64,000 nt of DNA from Calliopsis andreniformis (GCF_051401765.1 NW_027480449.1:3472001-3536000); one strand, 5' to 3'; positions 12,364 to 26,500 are shown, counted from the first letter of the stretch. Notes: generated by a model from the sequence alone, not told the origin. A program made the numbers and translations.

Positions 12364-14690
12364 GAGGATTGAGGTTTGAGTGTTCAGGATTGAGGATTGA
12401 AGATTGAGGATTGAGGATTGAGGATTGAAGGTTGAGGACTGAGGGTTGAGGGTTGATTATTGAGGAGTGGGTATTGAAAGCTGAGAATTGAGGATATTCT
12501 ATTGAGGATTGAGAATTGAGGACTGAGGATTGAGGATTGAAGATTGAGGATTGAGGATTGATGATTCATGATTGAGGACTGAGTGTTGAGGATTGAGGTT
12601 TGAGGATTGAGGATTGACAATTGAATATTGAGGATTGATGGTCGATGAATGAGGACTGTGTGTTGAGGATTGAGGTATGAGAATTGAGGATTGACAATTG
12701 AATATTGACGATTGATGGTTGACGACTGAGTATTGAGGATTAAGGATTGAGGATTGAGGACTGGGTTTGAGGATTGAATATTGAGGATTGAGGATTGAAT
12801 ATTGAGGATTGAGGGTTGAGGACTGAGGATTGACAATTGAGGATGAGGATTGAGGATTGAACATTGAGGATTGAGATTTGGGGTTTGAGAGATGAAGGAT
12901 TAAGATCGAGGATTCAGTATTGAAAACTGAGAATTGACGATATTCTATTGAAGATTGAGGACTCAGGATTGAGGATTCAGAATTGAGGTTTGAGGACTAA
13001 GGATTGAGGATAGAAGATTGAGTATTGAGGATTGAAGATTGAGGATTGCGGATTGTCGATTGAGGGTTGAGGATGAGGGCTGAGTGTTGAGGATTGAGGT
13101 TTGAGGACTGAGGACTGAGGATTGAGGATTGAGAATTGAGGATTGAGGATTGAAGATTGAAGATTGAGGATTGGGTATTGTGGATTGAAGAATGAGGATT
13201 GAGGATTGAGGACTGAGGATTGAGGACTGAAGATTGAATATTGATTATTGAAGATTGAGGATTGAGGATTGATGGTTGTGTATTGAGGACGAGGACTGAG
13301 GGTTGAGTATTGCTGTTTGATGTCTGAGGATTGAGGATTGAGGATTGAGGATTGATGGTTGAGGGTTTTGTGTTGAATATTGAGGATTGAGGATTGAGGA
13401 TTGAGGATTGAGGATTGAAGATTGAGGATTGGGGATTGAGGATAGACTATTGAGTATTGAGTATTGAGGATTGAGAATTGAGGATTGAGGATTGAGGATT
13501 GAGTATTGAGTAATGAAGATTGAGGATTGAGGATTGAGGATTGAGGATTGAGTATTGAAGATTGAGGATTGATGATTGAGGATTGATGATTGAGGATTGA
13601 GGATTGATGATTGACTATTGAGGATTGATGGTTGAGGGTTGAGTGTTGAATATTGAGGATTGAGGATTGAGCATTGAGGATTGACGATTGAGGATTGACG
13701 ATTGAGTATTGATGATTGAAGATGGGAGGATTGAGGATTGAGTGTTGTGGATTGAGGTCGAGGACTGACGGTTGAGGATTTAGGTTTGAGGGTTGTGGGT
13801 TGAGGATTGAGAATGAGGGCTGAGGGTTGAGGATTGAGGTATGAGTATAGAATCCTGAAAATTCAGGATATTCTATTGACTTTTGAAGATTGAGGATTGA
13901 TGGTTGAGTATTGAGGATTGAGGATTGAGGATTGAGGATTGAGTATTGAAGATTGTGGATTGAGGATTGAAGATTGAGGATTGGGTAATGAGGATTGAAG
14001 AATGAGGATTGAGGATTGAGGATTGAGTATTGAGGATTAAAGGTTGAGTATTGAGGATTGAAGACTGACGATTGAGGATAGGGGATTGAGGATTGAGGAT
14101 TGAGGATTGAGGATTGAAGATTGAGTATCGAGGATTGATGATTGAGGATTGAGAATTAAGGATTGAGGATTGAGGATTGAAGATTGAGGATTGGGTATTG
14201 AGGATTGAAGAATGAGGATTGAGGATTGAGGATTGAGGATTGAGGATTGAGAATTGAGAATTGAGGATGAGGACTGAGGGTTGAGGATTAAGGTTTGAGG
14301 AACGAGGATTGAGGATTGTGGATTGAGGACTGAGGATTGACGATTGAGTATTGAAGATTGAGGATTGATTACTGAGGATTGAGGATTGAGGATTGAGGAT
14401 TGAGGGTTCAGGATTCAGGATTGAAGAATGAGGATTGAGGAGTGAAGATTGAGGATTGAGAATTGATGGTTGTGGATTGAGGACGAGGACTGAGGGTTGA
14501 GTATAGCTGTTTGATGTCTGAGGATTGAGGATTGAGGATTGAGGATTGATGGTTGAGGGTTTTGTGTTGAATATTGAGGATTGAGGATTGAGGATTGAGG
14601 ATTGAGGATTGAAGATTGAGGATTGGGGATTGAGGATAGACGATTGAGTATTGAGTATTGAGGATTGAGAATTGAGGATTGAAGGTTGAG
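12364..14690 (+). repeat. Higher-order repeat, 2877-bp unit, copy 3 (right end missing)
   Basis: Cores at 12495, 12941 and 13869 are again 2877 bases after copy 2. The 150- and 121-residue - frames at 12384-12836 and 12499-12864 each differ from copy 2 by one residue, so these two copies are near-identical. One or more 7-bp expansions occur near 14.24 kb. The copy departs from copy 2 at about 14690, before the unit is complete. Confidence 0.87.
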
Positions 14691-15011
14691 GATTGGGTAA
14701 TGAGGATTGAAGAATGAGGATTGAGGATTGAGGATCTAGGATTGAGGACTGAAGATTGAATATTGATGATTGAAGATTGAGTATTGAGGACTGATGATTG
14801 AGGATTGACGATTGAGGATTGAGGATTGAGCGTTGAGTATTTAGGATTGAGGATTGAGGATTGAGGGTTGAAGATTGAAGATTGAGGATTGGGTATTGAG
14901 GATTGAAGAATGAGGACTGAGGATTTAGGATTGAGGATCGAGGATTGAAGATTGAGTATTGAGGATTGAAGATTGAGTATTGAGGATTGAGGATTGAGGA
15001 TTGAGGATTGA
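14691..15011 (+). repeat. Bridge between the 2877-bp block and segment A
   Basis: Heptamer satellite only. Its heptamer order resembles about 5870-6000, the same transition that precedes the linker near 6.2 kb. Apart from this resemblance I see nothing in it. Confidence 0.6.
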
Positions 15012-15333
15012 GGATTCAGGATTGAGGATTGAGGATTGAAGATTGAGTATTGAGGATTGAAGATTGACGATTGAGGATTGTGGATTGAAGATTGAGTATT
15101 GAACATTGAGGACTGAGTGTTGAGGGTTCAGTGATGAGAATTGATGTTTGTGGATAGAGGTTTGAAGATTGCAGACTCAGTATTGAGTATTGAAAACTGT
15201 GAATTGAGGATATTCTATTGAGGATTGAGGATTGTCAACTGATTGTTGAGGACTGAGGGCTGAAGATTGAGGATTCAGGATTGAGGATTCAGAATTGAGG
15301 TTTGAGGACTGAGGATTGAGGTTTGAAGAATGA

Positions 15334-17110
15334 TTATTGACGATTGAGGGTTGAGAATTGAGGATTGAGGATTGAGGAATGAAGATTGAGGATTGGGTAA
15401 TGAGGATTGAAGAATGAGGATCGAGGACTGAGGATTGAGTATTGAGGATTGAAGACTGAGTATTGAGGATTGAAGATTGAGGATTGAGGACTGAGGATTG
15501 AGGATTGAGGATTGAGGATTGAGGATTGAGGATTGAAGATTGAGTATTGAGGTTGAAGATTCAGGATTGAGGACTGAGGATTGAGGATTGAGTATTGAGG
15601 ATTGAGTATTGAGGATTGAAGATTGAGTATTGAGGATTGAAGATTGAGGATTGTGGATTGAAGATTGAGTATTGAGGATTGAAGATTGAGGATTGAGGAT
15701 TGAGGATTGAGAATTGACGATGAGGTCTGAGGGTTGAGGGTTGAGGTTTGAGGGCTGAGGACTGAGGATTGAGGAATGAGAATTGAGGGTTGAGGATTGA
15801 GGATTGAGGATTGACGATTTTGGATTGGGTATTGAGGATTGAACATTGAGGATTGAGGATTGAGGATCGAGGATTGAGGGTTGAGGATTGAAGATTGATT
15901 ATTGATGATTGAAGATTGAGGATTGAGGATTGAGGGTTGTGGATTGAGGACGAGGACTGACGGTTGAGTATTGATGTTTGAGGTCTGAAGATTGAGGATT
16001 GAGGACTGAGAATTGAGGATTGAGGATTGAGGATTGAAGATTGAGGATTGGGTATTGAGGATTGAAGAATGAGGCCTGAGGATGTAGGATTGAGGATCGA
16101 TGTTTGAAGATTGAGTATTGAGGATTGAAAGTTGAGGATTGAGGATAGCGGATTGAGGATTGAGGATTGAGGATTCAGGATTGAGGATTGAGGATTGAAG
16201 ATTGCGGATTGAGGATTGATGATTGAAGATTGCGGATTGAGGATTGGGTGTTGAGGATTGAGGAAGAGGACTGACGGTTGAGGATTGATGTTTGAGGTCT
16301 GAGGATTGATGATTGACGATTGAGAATTGGGGATTGAGGATTGAGGATTGAAGATTGAGGATTGGGTATTGACGATTGAAGAATGAGGATTGAGGATTGA
16401 GGATTGAGGATTGAGGATTGAGGATTGAAGATTGAGTATTGAGGTTGAAGATTGAGGATTGAGGACTGAGGATTGAGGATTGAGTATTGAGGATTGATGA
16501 TTGAGGATTGAAGATCGAGTATTGAGGATTGAAGATTGAGGATTGTGGATTGAAGATTGAGTATTGAGGATTGAGGATTGAGGATTGAGGATTGAGGATT
16601 GAGAATTGACGATGATGTCTGAGGGTTGAGGGTTGAGGTTTGAGGACTGAGGACTGAGGATTGAGGAATGAGAATTGAGGGTTGAGGATTGAGGATTGAG
16701 GATTGACGATTTTGGATTGGGTATTGAGGATTGAACATTGAGGATTGAGGATTGAGGATCGAGGATTGAGGGTTGAGGATTGTAGATTGATTATTTATGA
16801 TTGAAGATTGAGGATTGAGGATTGAGGGTTGTGGATTGAGGACGAGGACTGACGGTTGAGTATTGATGTTTGAGGTCTGAAGATTGAGGATTGAGGATTG
16901 AGAATTGAGGATTGAGGATTGAGGATTGAAGATTGAGGATTGGGTATTGAGGATTGAAGAATGAGGACTGAGGATGTAGGATTGAGGTTCGATGTTTGAA
17001 GATTGAGTATTGAGGATTGAAATTTGAGGATTGAGGATAGCGGATTGAGGATTGAGGATTGAGGATTCAGGATTGAGGATTGAGGATTGAAGATTGAGGA
17101 TTGAGGATTG
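15334..17110 (+). repeat. Tandem pair of a subunit of about 0.89 kb inside segment A
   Basis: The landmark GATGAGGTCTGAGGG at 15719 recurs at 16611 (as GATGATGTCTGAGGG), 892 bases later, and flanking modules repeat with it. The pair is present in B (27238 and 28130). Single or paired forms of the landmark occur at 26302, 39457 and 40356. The edges are approximate. Confidence 0.65.
15934..15990 (+). repeat. M2 module, representative copy (contains 6-base unit CGAGGA)
   Basis: A recurring phrase from GGTTGTGGATTG through GAGGACGAGGACTG to TATTGATGTTTGAGGTCTG. It holds the 6-base unit CGAGGA and so shifts the heptamer register by one base. Copies are found in every block, for example near 5.6, 16.8, 27.5, 39.7, 54.7 and 61.4 kb. 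Confidence 0.75.
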
Positions 17111-17352
17111 ATGATTAAAGATTGAGTGTTGAGGATTGAAGATTGAGGATTGATGATTGAGGATTGAGGATTGAGGATTGAGGCTTTAGGATTGAGTATT
17201 GAAGGTTGAGGATTGATGATTGAGGATTGAGGATTGAGGATAGAGTATTGAGGACTGAGGATTGAAGATTGAGGATTGAGGATTGAGGATTAAAGATTGA
17301 GTATTGAGGATTGAAGATTGAGAATTGAGGATTGAGGATTGAACATTGAGAA

Positions 17353-17548
17353 CTGAGTGTTGAGGGTTGAGTGATGAGAATTGATGTTTGTGGATAGAGA
17401 TTTGAAGATTGCAGAATGAGTAGTGAGTATTGAAAACTGTGAATTGAGGATATTCTATTGAGGATTGAGGATTGTCACCTGATTGTTGAGGACTGTGGGC
17501 TGAAGATTAAGGATTCAGGATTGAGGATTCAGAATTGAGGTTTGAGGA
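17353..17548 (+). repeat. M1 module, representative copy (28 heptamers, core TATTCTA at 17451)
   Basis: M1 is a fixed series of 28 heptamers, most of them diverged from the consensus but all in register. It runs from CTGAGTG through ATGAGAA, TTGATGT, TTGTGGA, TTGCAGA, TTGAAAA and CTGTGAA to the core TATTCTA. It continues through TTGTCAC, CTGATTG, CTGAGGG and CTGAAGA to the pair TTCAGGA/TTCAGAA and then TTGAGGT. The series recurs with few changes in all blocks. It is the most distinctive and best conserved landmark in the array. Variation between copies is mainly TTGTCAC versus TTGTCAA/TTGACAA, and CTGTGAA versus CTCTGAA. Confidence 0.85.
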
Positions 17549-20500
17549 CTGAGGATTGAGGATTGAGGATTGAAGATTGAGTATTGAGGATTGAAGATTG
17601 AGGATTGAGGATTGAGGATTGAGGATGAGGGCTGAGGGTTGAGGATTGAGGCTTAAGGACTGAGGACTGAGGATTGAGGATTGAGAATTGAGGATTGAGG
17701 ATTGAGGATTGAAGATTGAGGATTGGGTACTGACGATTGAAGAATGAGGATTGAGGATTGAGGATTGAGGATAGAGGATAGAGGATTGAAGATTGAGTAT
17801 TGAGGATTGAAGATTGACGATTGGGGATTGTGGATTGAAGATTGAGTATTGAACATTGAGGACTGAGTGTTGAGGGTTCAGTGATGAGAATTGATGTTTG
17901 TGGATAGAGGTTTGAAGATTGCAGATTCAGTATTGAGTATTGAAAACTATGAATTGAGGATATTCTATTGAGGATTGAGGATTGTCAACTGATTGTTGAG
18001 GACTGAGGGCTGAAGATTGAGGATTCAGTATTGAGGATTCAGAATTGAGATTTTAGGACTGAGGATTGAGGATTGAAGAATGGTTATTGAGGATTGAGGG
18101 TTGAGAATTGAGGATTGAGGATTGAGGAATGAAGATTGAGGATTGGGTAATGAGGATTGAGGATTGAGGATAGAGGATTGAGGATTGAAGATTGAGTATT
18201 GAGGATTGAAGATTGAGGATTGAGGATTGAAGATTGAGTATTGAGGATTGAAGATTGAGGATTGAGGACTGAGGATTGAGGATTGAGGATTGAGTATTGC
18301 GGATTGAGGAATGAGGATTAAAGGTTGGGTATTGAGGATTGAAGATTGAAGACTCTTGATTGAAGATTGAGTATTGAGGATTGTAGATTGAGGATTAAGG
18401 ATTGAGGATTGAGAATTGACGATGAGGGCTGAGGGTTGAGGATTGAGGTTTGAGGACTGGGGACTGAGGATTGAGGATTGAGAATTGAGGACTGAGGATT
18501 GAGGATTGAGGATTGAAGATTGAGGATTAGGTATTGAGGATTGAACATTGAGGATTGAGGATTGAGGATCGAGGATTGAGGATTGAGGATTGAAGATTGA
18601 ATATTGATGATTGAAGATTGAGGATTGAGGATTGAGGGTTGTGGATTGAGGACGAGGACTGAGGGTTGAGGATTGAGGTTTGAAGACAGAGGATTGAGGA
18701 TTGAGGATTGAGAATTGATAATTGAGGATTGAGGGTTGAGGATTGAGGATTGAGTATTGGGGATTGAGGATGAGGGCTGAGGTTTGAGGTTTGAGGTCTA
18801 AGGACTGACGACTGAGGATTGAGGATTGAGGATTGAGGATTGAGGATTGAGGATTGAGGATTGAAGATTGAGGATTTGGTATTGAGGATTGAAGAATGAG
18901 GATTGAGGATTGAGGGTTGAGAATTGAGGATTGAGTATTGAAGATTGAGTATTGAGTATTGAAGATTGACGATTGAGGTTTGTGGATTGAAGATTGAGTA
19001 TTGAACATTGACGACTGAGTGTTGAGGGTTCAGTGATGAGAATTGATGTTTGTGGATAGAGGTTTGAAAATTGCAGATTGAGTATTGAGTACTGAAAACT
19101 GTGAATTGATGATATACTATTGAGGATTGAGAATTGACAAGTGATTGTTGAGGACTTAGGTCTGAAGATTGAGGATTCTGGATTGAGGGTTCAGGATTGA
19201 GGTTTGAGGACTGAGGATTGAGGATTGGGTATTGCGGATTGAGCATTGAGGATTGAGGATTGAGGATTGAGGACTGAGGGTTGAGGACTGAAGATTGAAT
19301 ATTGATGATTGAAGATTGAGGATTGAGGATTGAGGGCTGTGGATTGAGGACGAGGACTGAGGGTTGAGTATTGATGTTTGAGAACTGAGGACTGAGGAGT
19401 GAGGATTGAGAATTGAGGATTGAGGATTGAGGATTCAAGATTGAGGATTGGGTATTGAGGATTGAAGAATGAGGATTGAGGATTGAGGATTGAGGATTGA
19501 GGATTGAAGATTGAGGATTGAGGATTGAAGATTGAGGATTGAAGATTGAGGATTGGGGACTGAGTGTTGAGGGTTGAGTGATGAGAATTGATGTTTGTGG
19601 ATAGAGATTTGAAGATTGCAGATTGAGTATTGCGTATGGAAAACTCTGAACTGAGGATATTCTATTGAGGATTGAGGGTTGACAACTGATTGTTGAGGAC
19701 TGAGGGCTGAAGATTGAGGTTTCAGGATTGAGGATTCAGGATTGTGGTTTGAGGACTGAGGATTGAGGTTTGAGGATTGAGGATTGAGGATTGAGGATTG
19801 AAGATTGAGGATTGAGGATTGAAGATTCAGTATTGAGGATTGAAGATTGAGGATTGAGGATTGAGGATTGAGGATTGACTATGAGGGCTGAGGGTTGAGG
19901 ATTGAGGTTTGAGGTCAGAGGACTGAGGCTTGAGGATTGAGAATTGAGGATTCAGGATTGAGGATTGAAGATTGAGGATTGGGTATTGAGGATTGAAGAA
20001 TGAGGATTGAGGATTGAGGATTGAGGATTGAGGATTGAAGATTGAGGATTGAGGATTGAGGATGGAGGATTGAAGATTGAGTATTGAGGATTGAAGATTG
20101 AGGAATGAGGATTTAGGACTGAGGATTGAGGATTGTAGATTGAGGATTGGGGACTGAGTGTTGAGGGTTGAGTGATGAGAATTGATGTTTGTGGATAGAG
20201 ATTTGAAGATTGCAGATTGAGTATTGCGTATGGAAAACTCCGAACTTAGGATATTCTATTGAGGATTGAGGATTGATAACTGATTGTTGAGGACAGGGCG
20301 CTGAAGATTGAGGATTCAGGATTGAGGATTCAGGATTGTGGTTTGAGGACTGAGGATTGAGGATTGAGGATTGAGGATTGAGGATTGAAGATTGAGGATT
20401 GAAGATTGAGGATTGGGTATTGAGGACTGAACATTGAGGATTGAGGATTGTCGATTGATGATTGAGGATTGAGGATTGAAGATTGAATATTGATGATAGA

Positions 20501-23500
20501 AGATTGAGGATTGAGGATTGAGGATTGAGGATTGACGATTGAGGACTGAGTATTGAGGATTGAGAATTGAGGAATGAGGATTGAGGATTGAAGATTCAGT
20601 ATTCAGGATTGAAGATTGAGTATTGAGAATTGAGGATTGAGGATTGACTATGAGGGCTGAGGGTTGAGGATTGCGGTTTGAGGACTGATGACTGAGGATT
20701 GAGGATTGAGAATTGAGGATTGAGGATTTAGGATTGAAGATTGAGGACTGGGGATTGAGGATTGAAGAATGAGGATTGAGGATTGGGGACTGAGGATTGA
20801 AGATTGAATATTGATGATTGAAGGTTGAGGATTGAGGATTGAGGGTTGTGGATTGAGGACGAGGTCTGATGGTTGAGTGTTGATGTTTGAGGTCTGAGGA
20901 ATGAGGATTGAGGATTGAGAATTGAGGATTGAGGATTGAGGATTGACGATTGAGGATTGAGGACTGAGGATTGATGATTGAGGATTGATGATTGCGTATT
21001 GAGGATTGAAAATTGACTATTGAGTATTGAGGATTGAGGATTGAGGATTGAAGATTGAGGATTGGGGATTGAGGATTGACGATTGAGGATTGAGTAGTGA
21101 CGATTGAGGATTGAGGATTGAGGATTGAAGATTGAGGATTGAGGACTGTGGATTGAACATTGAGGACTGAGTGTTGAGGGTTGAAGATTGAGGATTGAGG
21201 ATTGAGGATTGAGGATTGAGGATTGAGGATAAGGGCTGAGGGTTGAGGATTGAGGTTTAAGGACTGAAGACTGAGGATTGAGGATTGAGAATTGAGGATT
21301 GAGGATTGAGGATTGAAGATTGAGTATTGGGTATTGAGGATTGAAGGATGAAGATTGAGGATTGAGGATTGAGGATTGAGGATTGAGGATTGGAGATTGA
21401 GTATTGAGGTTTGAAGACTGAGCATTGATGATTGAGGATTGAGGATTGAGGATTGAGGATTGAGTATTGGGGATTGAGGATTGAGGATTGAGGATTGAGG
21501 ATTGAGGATTATAGATTGAGTATTGAGGATTGAAGATTGAGAATTGAGGATTGAGTATTGAACATTGAGGACTGAGTGTTGAGGGTTGAGTGATGAGAAT
21601 TGATGTTTGTGGATAGTGATTTGAAGATTGCAGATTGAGTATTGAGTATCGAAAACTGTGAATTGAGGATATTCTATTAAGGATTGAGGATTGTCACCTG
21701 ATTGTTGATGAATGAGGGCTGAAGATTGAGGATTCAGGATTGAGGATTCAGAATTGTGGTTTGAGGACTGAGGATTGAGGATTGAGGATTGAAGATTGAG
21801 TATTGAGGATTGAAGATTGAGGATTGAGGATTGAGTATTGAGGATTGAGAATGAGGGCTGAGGGCTGAGGATTGAGGTTTAAGGACTGAGGACTGAGGAT
21901 TGAGGATTGAGATTTGAGGACTGAGGATTGAGGATTGAAGATTGAGGATTGGGTATTGAGGAATGAAGGATGAGGATTGAGGATTGGGGATTGAGGATTG
22001 AGGATTGAAGATTGAATATTGAGGTTTGAAGACTGACGATTGAGGGTTGAGGATTGAGGATTGAGGATTGAGGATTGAGGGTTGAGGATTGAGGATTGAG
22101 AATTGAGGATTGAGGATTGAGGATTGAAGATTGAGGATTGGGTATTGAGGGTTGAGGATTGAGGATTTAAGATTGAGAATTGAGGATTGAAGATTGAGAA
22201 TTGAGGATTGAGGATTGAACATTGAGGACTGAGTGTTGAGTGTTGAGTGATGAGAATTGATGTTTGTGGATAGAGATTTGAAGATTGCAGATTGAGTATT
22301 GAGTATTGAAAACTGTGAATTGAGGATATTCTATTGAGGATTGAGGATTGTCACCTGATTGTTCAGGACTGAGGGCTGGAGATTGAGGATTCAGGATCGA
22401 GGATTCAGAATTGAGGTTTGAGGACTGAGGATTGAGGGTTGAGGATTGAGGATTGAAGATTGAGTATTGAGGATTGAAGATTGAGGATTGCGGATTGAAC
22501 ATTGAGGATTGAGGATTGAGTATTGAACATTGAGGATTGAGGATTGAAGATTGAATATTGATGATTCAAGGTTGAGGATTGAGGATTGAGAGTTGTGGAT
22601 TGAGGACGATGTCTGATGGTTGAGTATTGATGTTTGAGGTCTGAGGAATGAGGATTGAGGATTGAGAATTGAGGATTGAGGATTGAGGATTGACGATTGA
22701 GGATTGAGGACTGAGGATTGATGATTGAGGATTGAAGATTGAGTATTGAGGATTGAAGATTGACTATTGAGGATTGAGGATTGAGGATTGAGGATTGAAG
22801 ACTGAGGATTGGGGATTGAGGATTGACGATTGAGGATTGAGTAATGACGAATGAGGATTGAGGATTGAGGATTGAAGATTGAGGATTGGGCATTGAGGAT
22901 TGAACATTGAGGATTGAGGGTTGAGGACTGAAGATTGAGGATTAGGTATTGAGGATTGAAGAATGAGGACTGAGGGTTTAGGATTGAGGAATGAGGATTG
23001 AAGATTGAGTATTGAGGATTGAAGGTTGAGGATTGAGGATTGTGGTTTGAGGACTGAGGACTGAGGATTGAGGGTTGAGGATTAAGGATTGAGGATTGAG
23101 GATGGAAGATTGAGGATTGGGTATTGAGGATTGAAGAATGAGGATTGAGGATCGAGTATTGAGGATTGAGGATTGAAGATTGAGTATTGAGGATTGAAGA
23201 CTGACGATTGAGGATTGAGGATTGAGCGTTGAGTATTTAGGATTGAGAAATGAGGATTGAGGATTGAGGATTGAAGATTGAGGATTGGGTATTGAGTATT
23301 GAAGAATCAGGATTGAGGATTGAGGATTGAGGATTGAGGATTGAAGATTGAGGATTGAGAATTGAGGATTGAGGATTGAAGATTGAGTATTGAGGATTGA
23401 AGATTGAGGATTGAGGATTGAGGATTGAGGATTGAGGATTGAAGATTGAGGATTGGGGACTGAGGGTTGAAGGTTGAGTGATGAGGATTGATGTTTGTGG

Positions 23501-26500
23501 ATGGAGATTTGAAGATTGAAGATTGAGGATTGAGTGTTGGAAACTGAGAATTCAGGATATTCTATTGAGTATTGAGAATTTTGGATTGATGGTTGAGCAT
23601 TGTGGATTGATGGCTGAGGGTTGTGTGTTGAATATTGGGGATTGGCGGATAGAGTATTGAAGATTGAGGACTGAGGACTGAGGATTGAGTATTGAGTATT
23701 GAGGATTGAGTATTGAGGATTGAGGATTGAAGATTGAGTATTGATGAGTGGAGATTGCGGATTGATTATTGAGGGTTGAGGTTTGAGGACGAGGACCGAG
23801 GGTTGAGGATTGAGGTTTGAGGACAGAGGATTGAGGATTGAGGATTGAGAATTGATAATTGAGGATTGAGGGTTGAGGATTGAGGATTGAGTATTGAGGA
23901 TTGAGGATGAGGGCTGAGGTTTGAGGTTTGAGGTCTAAGGACTGACGACTGAGGATTGAGGATTGAGGATTGAGGATTGAGGATTGAAGATTGAGGATTT
24001 GGTATTGAGGATTGAAGAATGAGGATTGATGATTGAGGATTGAGGATTGAGGATTGAAGATTGAGTATTGAGGATTGAATATTGACGATTGAGGATTGTG
24101 GATTGAAGATTGAGTATTGAACATTGACGACTGAGTGTTGAGGGTTCAGTGATGAGAATTGATGTTTGTGGATAGAGGTTTGAAGATTGCAGATTGAGTA
24201 TTGAGTATTGAAAACTGTGAATTGAGGATATTCTATTGAGGATTGAGGATTGTCAACTGATTGTTGAGGACTGAGGGCTGAAGATTGAGGATTCAGGATT
24301 GAGGATTCAGAATTGAGGTTTGAGGCCTGAGGATTGAGGATTGAAGATTGATTATTGAGGATAGAGGATTGAGAATTGAGAATTGAGAATTGAGGATTGA
24401 GGATTGAGGATTGAAGATTGAGGATTGGGTATTGAGGATTGAAGAATGAGGATTGAGGAATGAGGAATGAGGATTGAGGATTGAAGATTGAGTATTGAGG
24501 ATTGAAGATTGAGGATTGAGGACTGAGGATTGAGGATTGAGTATTGAGGATTGAGGATTGAGGATTAAAGATTGAGTATTGAGGATTGAAGATTGAAGAT
24601 TGTGGATTGAAGATTGAGTATTGAAGATTGAAGATTGAGGATTAAGGATTGAGGATTGAGAATTGACGATGAGGGCTGACGGTTGAGGATTGAGGTTTGA
24701 GGACTGAGGACTGAGGATTGAGGATTGAGAATTGAGGACTGAGGATTGAGGATTGAGGATTGAAGATTGAGGATTGGGTATTGAGGATTGAACATTGAGG
24801 ATTGAGGATTGAGGATCGAGGATTGAGGATTGAGTATTGAAGATTGAATATTGATGATTGAAGTTTGAGGATTGAGGATTGAGGGTTGTGGATTGAGGAC
24901 GAGGACTGAGGGTTGAGTATTGATGTTTGAGGTCTGAAGATTGAGGATTGGGGATTGAGAATTGAGGATTGAGGATTGAGGATTGAAGATTGAGGATTGG
25001 GTATTGAGGATTGAAGAATGAGGACTGAGGATGTAGGATTGAGGATCGAGGATTGAAGATTGAGTATTGAGGATTGAAAGTTGAGGATTGAGGATAGCGG
25101 ATTGAGGATTGAGGATTGAGGATTCAGGATTGAGGATTGAGGATTGAAGATTGAGGATTGAGGATTGATGATTAAAGATTGAGTGTTGAGGATTGAAGAT
25201 TGAGGATTGATGTTTGAGGATTGAGGATTGAGGATTGAGGCTTGAGGATTGAGTATTGAGGACTGAGGATTGAAGAATGAGGATTGAGGATTGAGGATTG
25301 AGGAATGAAGATTGAGGATTGGGTAATGAGGATTGAATAATGAGGATTGAGGACTGAGGATTGAGGATTGAGGATTGAAGATTGAGGATTGGGTATTGAC
25401 GATTGAAGAATGAGGATTGAGGATTGAGGATTGAGGATAGAGGATAGAGGATTGAAGATTGAGAATTGAGGATTGAAGATTGACGATTGAGGATTGTGGA
25501 TTGAAGATTGAGTATTGAATATTGAGGACTGAGTGTTGAGGGTTCAATGATGAGAATTGATGTTTGTGGATAGAGGTTTGAAGATTGCAGATTCAGTATT
25601 GTGTATTGAAAACTGTGAATTGAGGATATTCTATTGAGGATTGAGGATTGTCAACTTATTGTTGAGGACTGAGGGATGAAGATTGAGGATTCAGGATTGA
25701 GGATTCAGAATTGAGATTTGAGGACTGAGGATTGAGGATTGAAGAATGATTATTGAGGATTGAGGGTTGAGAATTGAAGATTGAGGATTGAGGAATGAAG
25801 ATTGAGGATTGGGTAATGAGGATTGAAGAATGAGGATTGAGGACTGAGGATTGAGGATTGAGGATTGAAGAATGAGGATTGAGGATTGAGGATTGAGGAT
25901 TGATGATTGAAGATTGCGGATTGAGGATTGAGTGTTGAGGATTGAGGAAGAGGACTGACGGTTGAGGATTGATGTTTGAGGTCTGAGGATTGATGATTGA
26001 CGATTGAGAATTGAGGATTGAGGATTGAGGATTGAAGATTGAGGATTGGGTATTGACGATTGAAGAATGAGGATTGAGGATTGAGGAGTGAGGATTGAGG
26101 ATTGAGGATTGAAGATTGAGTATTGAGGTTGAAGATTGAGGATTGAGGACTGAGGATTGAGGATTGAGTATTGAGGATTGAGGATTGAGGATTGAAGATT
26201 GAGTATTGAGGATTGAAGATTGAGGATTGTGGATTGAAGATTGAGTATTGAGGATTGAAGATTGAGGATTGAGGATTGAGGATTGAGGATTGAGAATTGA
26301 CGATGAGGTCTGAGGGTTGAGGGTTGAGGTTTTAGGACTGAGGACTGAGGATTGAGGAATGAGAATTGAGGGTTGAGGATTGAGGATTGAGGATTGACGA
26401 TTTTGGATTGGGTATTGAGGATTGAACATTGAGGATTGAGGATTGAGGATCGAGGATTGAGGGTTGAGGATTGAAGATTGATTATTGATGATTGAAGATT

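Noticed and set aside
17353..17548. M1 as an inserted transposon or integron-type element
   Set aside because: It keeps the heptamer register exactly, has no terminal inverted repeats or target duplications, and grades into the surrounding heptamers.
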